Below are positions 1-8,381 of a stretch of 64,000 nucleotides of DNA, one piece after another. Below the pieces are notes generated by a model, which saw only the letters and a program-made list of their open reading frames with translations, searched no databases and was not told the DNA's origin. A program made the translations under genes and the position numbers. The stretch comes from Marivita cryptomonadis (GTDB taxonomy: Bacteria; Pseudomonadota; Alphaproteobacteria; Rhodobacterales; Rhodobacteraceae): the NCBI RefSeq assembly GCF_002115725.1, contig NZ_JFKD01000005.1, positions 173,341 through 237,340 of the forward strand, in the 5' to 3' direction. The first letter of the stretch is position 1. Each line of letters begins with the position of its first letter.

Positions 1-296
1 GGTACTGGAAGGTCGATCTGCACAACCTGCTCCATTTCCTTCGACTGCGCGCAGATTCGCATGCGCAGTATGAAATAAGGGTTTACGCCGACGAGATTTG
101 CAAAGTCGTCGCCGACTGGGTCCCCTTCGCCTACCGCGCCTTCGAGGATTACCGCATGGGGGGCGCCACGCTGTCCTCGACTGCGCTGGACTGCTTGCGG
201 CGGATGTTGAAGGGCGAGAGTGTGACGCAGGAAAACTCGGGCATGTCCAAGGGTGAATGGCGGGAGTTTGAGGGGGTTCTGAACGATCCGGCTTAG
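1..296 (+). CDS. thyX: Flavin-dependent thymidylate synthase ThyX, C-terminal part
   Basis: The gene enters from the left edge, so only the last 97 residues are seen, read in the frame that starts at base 3 and stopping with TAG at 294-296. The fragment carries the ThyX-type signature [10 protein letters not shown] followed by HAQYEIR and a YADEICK helix, which in this family belong to the FAD- and dUMP-binding half. ThyX makes dTMP from dUMP using methylene-tetrahydrofolate and reduced flavin in the cytoplasm. The true start and the RHRxxS motif lie outside the window. Family assignment is firm; nothing can be said on its promoter. Confidence 0.93.
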   Translation, partial: YWKVDLHNLLHFLRLRADSHAQYEIRVYADEICKVVADWVPFAYRAFEDYRMGGATLSSTALDCLRRMLKGESVTQENSGMSKGEWREFEGVLNDPA

Positions 297-301
297 CCGG
301 G

Positions 302-328
302 TCAAATCGTTCCAGTGGAACGATTTGA
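302..328. repeat. Perfect 12-bp-arm inverted repeat after thyX
   Basis: Arms TCAAATCGTTCC (302-313) and GGAACGATTTGA (317-328) flank a three-base AGT loop. It lies six bases after the thyX stop. It could fold as a transcript-end hairpin, but no T-run follows on either strand, so a classic rho-independent terminator is not supported. It may be a dispersed intergenic palindrome marking the border with the AT-rich gene that follows. Confidence 0.6.
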
Positions 329-389
329 GTGAAGAACGGGCGCGACTATGACGCGGCCAGTGTTATGGTCTAAATAAGAGCATTTTTTG

Positions 390-959
390 ATGCAAAATAG
401 GCGGAGCCTCACGATATTGAATTATGGCTTGGCTACTCCAAGCGACCTACTTGAAAAGCTCAAGCGCGATGCGATTAAGCTAGAGCAACCGCCTGATCCC
501 GATATGGTATTTAATTTTCTCCTAACGGCTCAAGCACTCTCTGAGTGGACTAGACAGTACTATGAAGAAGAAAGTCAGAAAGCTGGTTTTTATCGTGATA
601 AAAAGAAAGCGTTGTATTTGCCGTCCGAGGCGGTGAATTGGTATAGTGAAACTTCATGCTTTCCGAACGAGTTGGCCACTTGCGATTATTTGCGGCATAT
701 TTCTAACTGCCTTCAAATTGCTGAACTTACTGCCAATGCTAGCAAACATTTTCATTGGAATGACACTAAAAGGATCAAACAGATTTCAAAGGACCCACAA
801 ATATCTGATTGTTATCAATACTTTTTCACAGACTGCCACGAGGATACATACTTTGAGATTGAAGAGATAATTTATAGTTTGAGCCAAGTTAAGCAAATTC
901 TTGTGCAGTTTTTTTCGGGATTAGTTGCTCATTTGGATCGAGTTAAGAACGACAGTTGA
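390..959 (+). CDS. Unknown AT-rich protein, probably helical
   Basis: This frame encodes 189 residues from ATG 390 (a TTG codon sits directly before it), with an AAGAG ribosome-binding stretch about 10 bases upstream. I do not recognise the product. It looks largely helical, with no signal peptide or membrane segment, and has a cysteine/histidine-containing middle (CDYLRHISNC, then ANASKHFHW). An 'AN-S-KH' helix of this kind occurs in uncharacterised helical proteins of bacterial defence or accessory islands, but that is only a resemblance. The gene is clearly richer in A and T than its neighbours and stands alone between thyX and a gene on the other strand, which suggests recent acquisition. 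Confidence 0.65.
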   Translation: MQNRRSLTILNYGLATPSDLLEKLKRDAIKLEQPPDPDMVFNFLLTAQALSEWTRQYYEEESQKAGFYRDKKKALYLPSEAVNWYSETSCFPNELATCDYLRHISNCLQIAELTANASKHFHWNDTKRIKQISKDPQISDCYQYFFTDCHEDTYFEIEEIIYSLSQVKQILVQFFSGLVAHLDRVKNDS

Positions 960-1023
960 TTTCGCACAATGCTTTGCGAGTTACGTAGCCGGGCTGAAGT
1001 CTGGTCTACGCGTCACTCAAAGA

Positions 1024-1470
1024 TCACCCCAAAATTCCCGGCCAGTTGGCTTCGCCCTTGGCGATGTTGCCCGGCACGTCTTCAAGCCACAATTCGCGGG
1101 CGCGGAGGTTGGCGTTGAGGTAGAGGCGGTCCTCGTAGATCGTCCAGGCCTCGGGGGTTGTCGGGGCGAGGTAGCCGCGGGAGGCGGCGAAGGCGCAGTA
1201 GCCTCCGAACGCGGGCGCGTAAGCGGTGGGGTTTGCTGCGAAGGCGTCGGCGGAAGCTTGGTCGGCAAATCGCCATGTGGCACCTTTGTATTGAGCGGTC
1301 ACTTCGCCGCCCGGCACCGGGCCATTTGTGGTGAAATAGCCAACGGGGTCAGAGCCGTCGATGGCGATGCCGCCTTCCTGATAAATCTCTGGTTCGCGGG
1401 CGAATGCGGGGCGGGCGAGCAAAAGTGCGGGTGCGGCGAGGGCGATGGTGGAAAATGTGCGGCGATGCAT
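1024..1470 (-). CDS. Exported YHS-domain protein
   Basis: A 148-residue protein starting MHRRTFSTIAL, an N-terminal export signal with a twin-arginine flavour and an AFA-type cleavage region near residue 24. The remaining ~120 residues match the YHS-domain pattern: an AIDGSDPVGYF segment, a WRFADQASADAFAANP stretch and a GGYCAFA cysteine. YHS domains are small modules associated with metal-related proteins; this stand-alone periplasmic type is common in Rhodobacteraceae and its exact role is unknown. The start has a GGAT Shine-Dalgarno-like sequence upstream. It is transcribed away from the next gene, sharing a 176-bp divergent spacer. Confidence 0.8.
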   Translation of the reverse strand: MHRRTFSTIALAAPALLLARPAFAREPEIYQEGGIAIDGSDPVGYFTTNGPVPGGEVTAQYKGATWRFADQASADAFAANPTAYAPAFGGYCAFAASRGYLAPTTPEAWTIYEDRLYLNANLRARELWLEDVPGNIAKGEANWPGILG

Positions 1471-1646
1471 GGGCGTTCATCCTTTTTCAACAAGTCTGCG
1501 ACAGAGTTGGGGGGTAACGCCACGGAAAGAAGGAGATTGATACACAACTCGCAGGGTCGTGAAATGCCGTCATTACCCCGCGCCCCCTTGGCATTGGCCG
1601 ATGTCCCGCTTATACGCCCGGTCTGACCCCGAACAGCCGGAGGCCC

Positions 1647-2441
1647 ATGATGCAGGGCAGCGCCAATCTCAACATCATGATCAAAGCCGCCCGCAAGGCG
1701 GGTCGGTCGCTTAACAAGGACTTCCGCGAGGTCGAGAACCTTCAGACCTCGGCCGCGAATGCCGGTGAGTTTGTCGCCCGTGCGGCAGCGGCGGCAGGGG
1801 CTTTGTTGCGCGATGACCTGACAGGCGCCCGTGGCACCTATGGGTACCTCACGCCGGAGGGCGAGACCGAGGGGGAAGACCCAACACGCCGCTGGATCGT
1901 AAACCCGCTTGAGGGGCGCGCGAACTACCTGCACGGGCAGCCTCATTTCTCGGTGTCGATTGCGCTAGAGCACAAAGGGCAGATCGTATCGGCGGTGGTG
2001 TTCGATCCAGCCAAGGACGAAATGTTCTATGCCGAAAAAGGGCAGGGTGCCTGGCTAAACGACAACAAGCGCGTTCGGGTTTCGAGCCGGACCAAGCTGG
2101 TCGAAGCAGTGCTGGGTCATGCGGTGCCGTTCAGCGTGAAGCGGACCTTGCCTGCGACGCTCAAGGATCTGGCGCGCGTGATGCCGGAATGTTCGGGCAT
2201 GCGTGCCTCGGGATCGTCGGCCTTGGATCTGGCCTACGTGGCTGCCGGTCGGTTTGACGGGTTCTGGCAACGCGAAGGCGCGGTGACCGATCTTGCGGCG
2301 GGTCTTTTGATCGCGTCGGAAGCGGGCGCGCTGGTCGAAGGTGTGCGTCCTGGGCAGGTACCCTTGGAAGACGGCGCAGTTTTATGCGCCAACAACCAGA
2401 TTTTTTCGGCCTTGGCCAAGGTGATCCGCACCACTGACTGA
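1647..2441 (+). CDS. Inositol monophosphatase family protein with altered metal site
   Basis: The 264 residues align along their length with the SuhB/IMPase family: PHFSVSIAL, VVFDPAKDEMFYAE, GASALDLAYVAAGR-like (here GSSALDLAYVAAGRFDG) and a C-terminal LAAGLLIASEAGA. IMPases are Mg-dependent phosphatases of inositol phosphate or related sugars. Here the canonical DPLDGTTN metal motif reads NPLEGRAN (residues 86-93), so two metal-binding aspartates are replaced by Asn and Glu. The third aspartate, in the WDxAAG motif, is kept as TDLAAG (Asp 215). The fold is certain; catalysis of the usual kind is doubtful. The start has GGAGG about four bases upstream. Confidence 0.85.
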   Translation: MMQGSANLNIMIKAARKAGRSLNKDFREVENLQTSAANAGEFVARAAAAAGALLRDDLTGARGTYGYLTPEGETEGEDPTRRWIVNPLEGRANYLHGQPHFSVSIALEHKGQIVSAVVFDPAKDEMFYAEKGQGAWLNDNKRVRVSSRTKLVEAVLGHAVPFSVKRTLPATLKDLARVMPECSGMRASGSSALDLAYVAAGRFDGFWQREGAVTDLAAGLLIASEAGALVEGVRPGQVPLEDGAVLCANNQIFSALAKVIRTTD

Positions 2442-2504
2442 CGAAGGGCTACCCTGCCTCGACGGCTTGTGTATCATACCCTCAAAATGTGATTGGGGGA
2501 TCAT

Positions 2505-3338
2505 ATGCGCCTGAGAGGAGTTCGTGGCAGCCGCAATATCGAAGATCTTCGCCGCACTGGAGGAGGCGGTCGGGCAGGAATCGGTGGGGTCGGTCTTTTG
2601 GTGGTCCTAGCCATCGGCTATTTCGCGGGAATCGACGTCACGCCACTGTTGCAACAGGCGACACAACCTGCCCCTGCCTCCAGAGAACTGAGCGCTGAAG
2701 AAGAGCGCGCGGCAGAGTTCACGTCGCGGGTGCTGGCCACAACAGAAACGGTGTGGAGCGACATCTTTCCGGCGCAGGTTGGGCGGCCATATGAACCGCC
2801 GGTTCTGGTGCTTTATTCAGGGGTGACCGCCTCGCCCTGCGGCAATGCCAGTGGGGCCACCGGGCCCTTTTACTGCCCGGCGGATGAAAAAGCCTATCTT
2901 GACACCGCGTTCTTTGCGACCCTGTCCCGGCAGCTGGGCGCCCGCGGAGATTTTGCAGCGGCTTACGTGATAGCCCATGAGGTAGCGCATCATGTGCAAA
3001 ACGAGTTGGGCATCTTGGGGCAAGTCAATGAACGCCGTCAGGTGGTAGGTGAGACGCAGGCCAATGCACTGACAGTGCGGCTGGAGTTGCAGGCGGATTG
3101 CCTGTCGGGCGTTTGGGCGCGATCAGTCGATGGTTTGCTTGAACCCGGTGATCTGGAAGAGGCGTTGAACGCGGCGCGGATGATCGGGGACGATCACTTG
3201 CAGGAACGCGCGGGCCGCGTGCCGCAGCCGCATACATTCACGCATGGCACGTCCGAACAGAGATCCCGTTGGTTCGCCACCGGCTTCCAGAGTGGCGACA
3301 TCCGCAGTTGCGATACGTTCCGGGCGCAAAGGCTTTGA
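2505..3338 (+). CDS. ypfJ: Neutral zinc metallopeptidase, YpfJ family
   Basis: ATG 2505 is chosen over an in-frame TTG at 2493 because it follows a GGGGGA ribosome-binding site and gives the family's usual N-terminus (MRLRGVRGSRNIEDLRR). The 277-residue product has a glycine-rich stretch, one membrane segment near residues 25-45, and a peptidase domain with the zinc motif AHEVAHH and a downstream ELQADCLSGVW that supplies the third ligand region. It is probably an inner-membrane protein with its catalytic domain outside the cytoplasm. The substrate is unknown. One base separates its stop from the next gene, so the two are probably co-transcribed. Confidence 0.9.
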   Translation: MRLRGVRGSRNIEDLRRTGGGGRAGIGGVGLLVVLAIGYFAGIDVTPLLQQATQPAPASRELSAEEERAAEFTSRVLATTETVWSDIFPAQVGRPYEPPVLVLYSGVTASPCGNASGATGPFYCPADEKAYLDTAFFATLSRQLGARGDFAAAYVIAHEVAHHVQNELGILGQVNERRQVVGETQANALTVRLELQADCLSGVWARSVDGLLEPGDLEEALNAARMIGDDHLQERAGRVPQPHTFTHGTSEQRSRWFATGFQSGDIRSCDTFRAQRL

Positions 3339-3339
3339 G

Positions 3340-3849
3340 ATGATCGTCTACGCATTGTCCGTCGGTCAGGGAATCCTTGCCATTTCGCCCATCCCGGGGG
3401 CTGAGGGCGATTATGCGGGCGACGTACAGCATCTGATCGAATGGAAGCCGGCCATCGTCATTTCGTTGGTGAGTGAGGTTGAACTGGTGGCGGCGGGCGC
3501 AGCCGGGCTGTGGCACGATCTGGTCGATGCCGGTTGCCGTTGGGAACATCTGCCGATCACTGATTTCGGCGTCCCGGATGACACGTTTGAAGAGGCCTGG
3601 CCCGAGGTCAGCGCCAACGCACGGCGCGCGCTGACGGGCGGCGGGCGCATTCTAGTGCATTGTCGGGGCGGATGCGGGCGGTCGGGCATGGTGGCGTTGC
3701 GCCTGATGGTTGAATTGGGCGAGGCCCCGGATGACGCGCTTGATCGGCTGCGAGCTGTCCGCGCCTGTGCGATCGAGACGCCGAAACAGATGGCATGGGC
3801 GCGGGCCGCCAAACGTGCTCCGGCGGTGTTTCTGCGCCACGAGGATTGA
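3340..3849 (+). CDS. Protein-tyrosine/dual-specificity phosphatase-like protein
   Basis: The start ATG 3340 lies one base after the ypfJ stop, with AAAGG upstream; a longer frame back to 3244 would overlap ypfJ. The 169-residue product carries the cysteine-phosphatase P-loop HCRGGCGRSG (Cys-X5-Arg-Ser), preceded by an aspartate-containing ITDFGVPDD that resembles the general-acid loop. This is the CDKN3/dual-specificity phosphatase type seen in many alphaproteobacteria. It should hydrolyse phosphate monoesters through a cysteinyl intermediate; the natural substrate is unknown. Confidence 0.85.
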   Translation: MIVYALSVGQGILAISPIPGAEGDYAGDVQHLIEWKPAIVISLVSEVELVAAGAAGLWHDLVDAGCRWEHLPITDFGVPDDTFEEAWPEVSANARRALTGGGRILVHCRGGCGRSGMVALRLMVELGEAPDDALDRLRAVRACAIETPKQMAWARAAKRAPAVFLRHED

Positions 3850-3878
3850 AGGGTGCGTGCGCTATAGCTCGGGGTGGA

Positions 3879-6389
3879 TCACGCAGCGTCAATTTCGGCA
3901 AAGACATCTTCAGACGCGATCCCGCGCTTTTCGGCGCTTTCCCGGACGGTGTCCTTCAAAGCGGGATTGCGGCGCAGCAGGCGGCGGAACCGGTCTTCGC
4001 CAAGTTCAAGCACGGTTGTCGGGGCGATTGCCCGAACTTCGGTCTTGCGCGCCTTTTTCATCAGGATGGCAAGTTGGCCGAACATGTCGCCCCGGCCCAA
4101 GCGCCAAGATTGCCCTGCGGTTTCGATTTCCACCGCGCCAGAGGCAATGAAATAAACGCTTTTCGCAATACCGTCCTTGCGAAGAAAGATGTCGCCCGCA
4201 TCTACATTGCGGGTTCTGAGCACCCGGCTCAGGCGTTTCAGGTCTGGTGTGTCGAGTGTTGAAAACAGCGGGAATTGGCGCAGCAGTTCGATGCGCTGCA
4301 AAGCGATGTCAAGCTGGGGGCGATCGTCGACCGCACTACGCCGTGCCACAAGGTCTTCCATGAGCTTGGTGTAGACTTCTGCACCAATCAGCCCGTCTTC
4401 TCGCATGGTGGCGTATTCGCGTTCCTCCAGGCGAAGCGCAGTGCGACGGATGAACCGCCGTTCCAGTTCTTCGGCATAGCCGGGATATTGCAGGCGCAGC
4501 CCCTCAAGAGCGGTTTCAACAGCGTCAATCCGACGGGTCAGCAGCTCGTGGAGCAGGACCGCGACTCGACGTCCATGAATTCGCCGGATGCGACCGTCAA
4601 TGAAGGTGCCCAGATCCCGCAGAACGAGACGTTGAGACAGCAGTAATTCAAACCGGTCTGCTGTAATTCGCGCCAGTGGGGCCGACAAGCTCAGCCAGGT
4701 GTGCAACAGGTTCGAGAGGCGGAAAGCGCGACCGTATGAGAGGCTTTGACGGGCAGCGCGATTGTAGCCGCTGCGGCCATCCGACCGTGCCCCTTCGATG
4801 AGGCGTTCGGCATCCGACAGCACCTGTTCCGCCATACGCGCCGAGATCGTACGTTCCCGCATCCGGGCAAGAATGGTGTCGCGTTCATGACCGGCAAGGG
4901 CGATGAGGCCCAGCGTAATCCTGTCGCGATCCAGTATGTCGGCATTGTCCTCGGCGGTTCTCACAGCATCGTCCAGCCGTTCGCCAAATCGTTTGGCTTC
5001 CGACCGGACGATATCGTGGCTGAGTTCGTAATTCTCTGTTGTCCGGGACACATCCTCGCGCACCGTCTGCAAGGCAACGGCGACCACCTGCCGTGATAGG
5101 GCATCGTCGATCGGAGACAGACGGTCCAACCCCAGTCGCCCAATGATCCAGCGCAAGGTCGTGCCCTGAGCTATGAGGGTGAATAAGGTGAACCCGGTGG
5201 CAAGAATGCCGACCACGCGCTGAATCCCATCTGGCACGCGGAAGCTTTCGGTGACGGCGAGCGCTAGCGCCAGAGTGACTGCGCCGCGCAATCCACCCCA
5301 AAGGATCGCCACGCGGTAGGGGCGTTCGACCGGCGGCGACAAGCGCAGTGCTGTCAGCAGCGGCAGCAGGCCGAATAGAATGACGACACGGGCCGCAATC
5401 GCCGCGAGAATCACCACGCCGACGAGTGCAAAATCCCCAAGACGCACCTCTTCAAGCAGGCGTGGAATGAGCAGTGCCGCGAGGATAAAGATCAGCGCAC
5501 CGGCCCAATGCGCCAGAATATCCCACAGCTCGCGCAGGTTTGCCCATGCCTGAGGTTGAAGACGTCCGGGACCCACCAGATTGAGGGTCAGCCCCGCCGC
5601 GACCACTGCAACCACACCCGATGCACCGACCAATTGCTCCGAGCCGATATAGGCCAGATACGGGAGCGCAACCGAGATCGAAAGCTGGGCAAGTTCATGG
5701 CGGCCAATATTTCCCATGATCCACAGCGCCACCCGAGCCGCGAACCATCCCGACAGCGCACCGCCAACGATCAGAACCGGGAACTGCGCAATCGCATCAC
5801 CAAGCTTCGGATCGGGCACACCCAGCATCACGAAGCCCATGAAGAGGCCGAAAAGTGCGATTGCGGCGGCGTCGTTAAGCAGGCTTTCGCCCTCGATGAT
5901 TCGAGCCAAACGGCGCGGTGCCGAGATCGAGCGGAAAATCGATACAACAGCCGAGGGGTCGGTTGTCGACACGATCGAACCAATCAGAAGGCAAGCCGCC
6001 AGCGGCAGCGCACTTGCCCAGAACAAGGCGTAGCCGACGCTCAGGGTCGCCACGACTACCGCAACCACCGCAAGAACGAGAATCGGAACCCAATCATCCA
6101 GCATGCGGCGCAGATTCATGCCCAAAGTGGCCTGAAACAGCAGTGTTGGCAGGAACACGTAGAGAAAGACGTTAGACCGGATCGGAAGGCCAAGGATGGC
6201 TTCTGCCACGGGGTTGAGCGCGTCGGTCAGGTCGGTGCGCAGAAAGAAAATCGCACCCATGCCAATCAGGATGCCGATCACCGCCAAGATCACGCTGTAC
6301 GGCAAACGTAGACGTTCGGCCAACGGTTCTGCCAGGCCGATGACAATGAACAGGGATGCAATAACGGTCGTGATGAGAACGATGTCCAT
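3879..6389 (-). CDS. Na+/H+ antiporter (CPA1 type) with C-terminal cyclic-nucleotide-binding-like domain
   Basis: The 836-residue protein has about 12 membrane segments in the first ~410 residues with CPA1 antiporter features (TDPSAVVSIF, ESLLNDAAAIALF, WGGLRGAVTLALAL). A long cytoplasmic helical region follows, and the last ~125 residues form a cyclic-nucleotide-binding fold (GDIFLRKDG, YFIASGAVEI, GDMFGQLAIL). It should exchange Na+ or K+ for protons across the inner membrane. In the phosphate-binding cassette the usual Glu of FGE is Gln (about residue 772) while the following Arg is kept, so cAMP binding is uncertain. ATG at 6389 is used; a GTG two codons upstream is possible. Neither has a strong ribosome-binding site. 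Confidence 0.88.
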   Translation of the reverse strand: MDIVLITTVIASLFIVIGLAEPLAERLRLPYSVILAVIGILIGMGAIFFLRTDLTDALNPVAEAILGLPIRSNVFLYVFLPTLLFQATLGMNLRRMLDDWVPILVLAVVAVVVATLSVGYALFWASALPLAACLLIGSIVSTTDPSAVVSIFRSISAPRRLARIIEGESLLNDAAAIALFGLFMGFVMLGVPDPKLGDAIAQFPVLIVGGALSGWFAARVALWIMGNIGRHELAQLSISVALPYLAYIGSEQLVGASGVVAVVAAGLTLNLVGPGRLQPQAWANLRELWDILAHWAGALIFILAALLIPRLLEEVRLGDFALVGVVILAAIAARVVILFGLLPLLTALRLSPPVERPYRVAILWGGLRGAVTLALALAVTESFRVPDGIQRVVGILATGFTLFTLIAQGTTLRWIIGRLGLDRLSPIDDALSRQVVAVALQTVREDVSRTTENYELSHDIVRSEAKRFGERLDDAVRTAEDNADILDRDRITLGLIALAGHERDTILARMRERTISARMAEQVLSDAERLIEGARSDGRSGYNRAARQSLSYGRAFRLSNLLHTWLSLSAPLARITADRFELLLSQRLVLRDLGTFIDGRIRRIHGRRVAVLLHELLTRRIDAVETALEGLRLQYPGYAEELERRFIRRTALRLEEREYATMREDGLIGAEVYTKLMEDLVARRSAVDDRPQLDIALQRIELLRQFPLFSTLDTPDLKRLSRVLRTRNVDAGDIFLRKDGIAKSVYFIASGAVEIETAGQSWRLGRGDMFGQLAILMKKARKTEVRAIAPTTVLELGEDRFRRLLRRNPALKDTVRESAEKRGIASEDVFAEIDAA

Positions 6390-6681
6390 CTTCACGAGAT
6401 ATCAAATCGCCGGACAACTGCACTTCAAAAACGTGCGGGGCTGCGTGGCTCGGTGCGGGTTTGCCCAATTTGATTGGGAATCACTGTGAAAAAACAGGCG
6501 GGGTTGCCGTGTGTTGGTTCGCGCACCCGGTCCGCCGCCCTATCCTCGGAAATCGGGTGGGCGCCTGAATTGGTGTTGCGCAATGATCAGACCAAGGACC
6601 ACCGTCCTCGTGTCTTGACAACCCGACCCCCTCGCGACTTGCTGCATCTGGCTGGGGACGCGCCTTCAGCCCGGGAGAAGC

Positions 6682-7542
6682 ATGAACAATCCATACTCCA
6701 ATCGTGCGTGGTGGCTGTTGCTGCCGTCTTTGGCGCTCATGGGTTTTGTCGCCGTAATCCCACTTATGGCAGTGCTGAACTATTCGTTCCACGACGTATT
6801 CACCGTGAACGACGCCTATTGGATTGGGCTCGAATGGTATGCCGAGATCATTCGCGATCCGTCGTTCTGGGCGAGTTTCGGGCGAAGCGCGTTGTTTTCG
6901 GCCATCGCTTTGGGTGTGCAGGTGCCGCTTGGCATTTGGTTGGCTTTGCTCTTGCTCAAAATGAGCCGTTTTGCAGTGCCCGTGCTGATGCTGGTGGCTT
7001 TGCCACTGGTCGTGCCATGGAACATGATCGCAGGAATGTGGCTGACGTTGATCAACCCCGAAATCGGGCTGGCCGGGAAAGCCATGACGGCGCTTGGGAT
7101 CACCTTCGACTACAAGTTCAACGCCCTGCATACGTGGCTATTGATCGTACTTGCCGACACATGGCATTGGATCGGGCTTGTCGTGATCCTGTCCTACGCC
7201 GGGCTGTCCGCCATTCCCGAGCCTTATCGGCAAGCTGCAGCCATTGACGGGGCCTCGCGCTTTGCCGTCTTTCGCCATATCGAATTGCCGCGCATCAGCG
7301 GGGCGCTTTCCATCGTGATCCTACTGCGATTTGTCGATAGTTTCATGATTTACACCGAGGCGTTCTCGATCAACGCGGGTGGTCCACAGGATGCTACAAG
7401 CTTCCTCTCGCTGGAATTGGCGGCAGATATCGGCAGCTACACGTATGGCCGTGCCGCTGCGCGTGCGATGCTGAATGTTCTGATTGTGCTCACCGTTGCA
7501 TGGGCCTTTGTGCGCATCAGGTCGTCGGAGCGCGTTCGATGA
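6682..7542 (+). CDS. ABC transporter permease, GlpP (glycerol) type
   Basis: The 286-residue protein has six membrane segments and the ABC permease EAA motif (YRQAAAIDGASRFAVFRHI). Its sequence follows the alphaproteobacterial glycerol permease GlpP unusually closely: VIPLMAVLNYS, HTWLLIVLADTWHW, LRFVDSFMIYTEAF and GGPQDATSFLS-like stretches. It would form half of an inner-membrane channel for glycerol or a similar polyol. The start has GGGAGAAG upstream. Its 3' end overlaps the next permease by four bases (ATGA). No ATPase or solute-binding-protein gene lies in either direction, so it must borrow partners encoded elsewhere or have a different role. Confidence 0.85.
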   Translation: MNNPYSNRAWWLLLPSLALMGFVAVIPLMAVLNYSFHDVFTVNDAYWIGLEWYAEIIRDPSFWASFGRSALFSAIALGVQVPLGIWLALLLLKMSRFAVPVLMLVALPLVVPWNMIAGMWLTLINPEIGLAGKAMTALGITFDYKFNALHTWLLIVLADTWHWIGLVVILSYAGLSAIPEPYRQAAAIDGASRFAVFRHIELPRISGALSIVILLRFVDSFMIYTEAFSINAGGPQDATSFLSLELAADIGSYTYGRAAARAMLNVLIVLTVAWAFVRIRSSERVR

Positions 7543-8336
7543 GCATTCGTGGTGTCACGCTTCGGATCGTGGTCTTTTCCCTGCTCGCGATTTTCATTCT
7601 GTTGCCCTTTGCGCAGACCGTTCTTCTGAGTGTGACGCTGACGCTGCCTCGGGACGGGTACGAGACCGGCAGTTTGACACTGCTGAACTTCATCGAGGTT
7701 TTCAAACGCCCCGATCTGCGTGCATCTATTGGAAATTCGCTGACCTATGTGTCGCTGAACATCGTGCTGTGCCTTGCTGCCGGATTACCTGCTGCCTATG
7801 CCTTTGCACGCTACAGGTTCACCGGCGACCGGCATATGCTATTTGCCCTGCTGGCGTTCCGGCTGACACCGCCCGTGGTGCTGTCGCTTCCGGTCTTTTT
7901 CCTGTTCGCGCATTTTGGGCTGATCAATAACCCTGTCGGCATTGCTTTGGTCCATTGCGCCTTCAATCTGCCGATTGCGATCTGGATACTCGAAAGTTTC
8001 ATCTCGGCCGTGCCGCGTGAATACGATGAGACTTGTTTCATCGACGGGCATTCGACCCCGAGCTTTTTCTTTCGCCGTTTGATCCCGGCCATCGCCCCCG
8101 GGATCGGTGTGACGGTGTTTTTCTGCTTCATTTTTTCGTGGGTCGAGGTCGTTCTTGCGCGGATCTTGACGGTGACAGCCGGGAAGCCGATCACCATGGC
8201 GATCAACGCTTTATATGGGTTTCAGACCGATATCGGTCTGGTTATGGCGATGACCGTGGTGTCGCTGATCCCCGGTTTGGCAATGATCTGGTTTGTCCGC
8301 AACCACATCGCGCGCGGTTTTGTCATACGGACTTGA
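7539..8336 (+). CDS. ABC transporter permease, GlpQ (glycerol) type
   Basis: ATG 7539 overlaps the stop of the upstream permease (ATGA), which fits translational coupling; an earlier in-frame start would lie deep inside that gene. The 265-residue protein has six membrane segments, a degenerate EAA loop (YDETCFIDGHSTPSFFF) and a C-terminal FSWVEVVLARILT plus IWFVRNHIARGF, both typical of GlpQ. It is the expected heterodimer partner of the GlpP-type permease. After it comes a gene on the opposite strand, so the operon contains only the two channel subunits. Confidence 0.85.
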   Translation: MSIRGVTLRIVVFSLLAIFILLPFAQTVLLSVTLTLPRDGYETGSLTLLNFIEVFKRPDLRASIGNSLTYVSLNIVLCLAAGLPAAYAFARYRFTGDRHMLFALLAFRLTPPVVLSLPVFFLFAHFGLINNPVGIALVHCAFNLPIAIWILESFISAVPREYDETCFIDGHSTPSFFFRRLIPAIAPGIGVTVFFCFIFSWVEVVLARILTVTAGKPITMAINALYGFQTDIGLVMAMTVVSLIPGLAMIWFVRNHIARGFVIRT

Positions 8337-8381
8337 GCGCCGTTTGCGAAAGCCGTGTCACCTTGGGACTGGCAGTCTGCG

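Noticed and set aside
302..328. Palindrome as a rho-independent thyX terminator
   Set aside because: Stem is good but no T-run follows on either strand; kept only as an inverted repeat.
925..1626. 233-codon plus-strand frame across the YHS gene
   Set aside because: Its glycine/valine-rich translation is antisense to a gene with clear signal peptide and YHS motifs.
5508..6311. Plus-strand frame opposite the antiporter
   Set aside because: Shadow of a well-supported membrane protein; translation is basic and low-complexity.
6615..6643. TTGACA as a promoter for the GlpP-type permease
   Set aside because: No acceptable -10 element at 16-18 bp spacing (bases there read CTTGCT).
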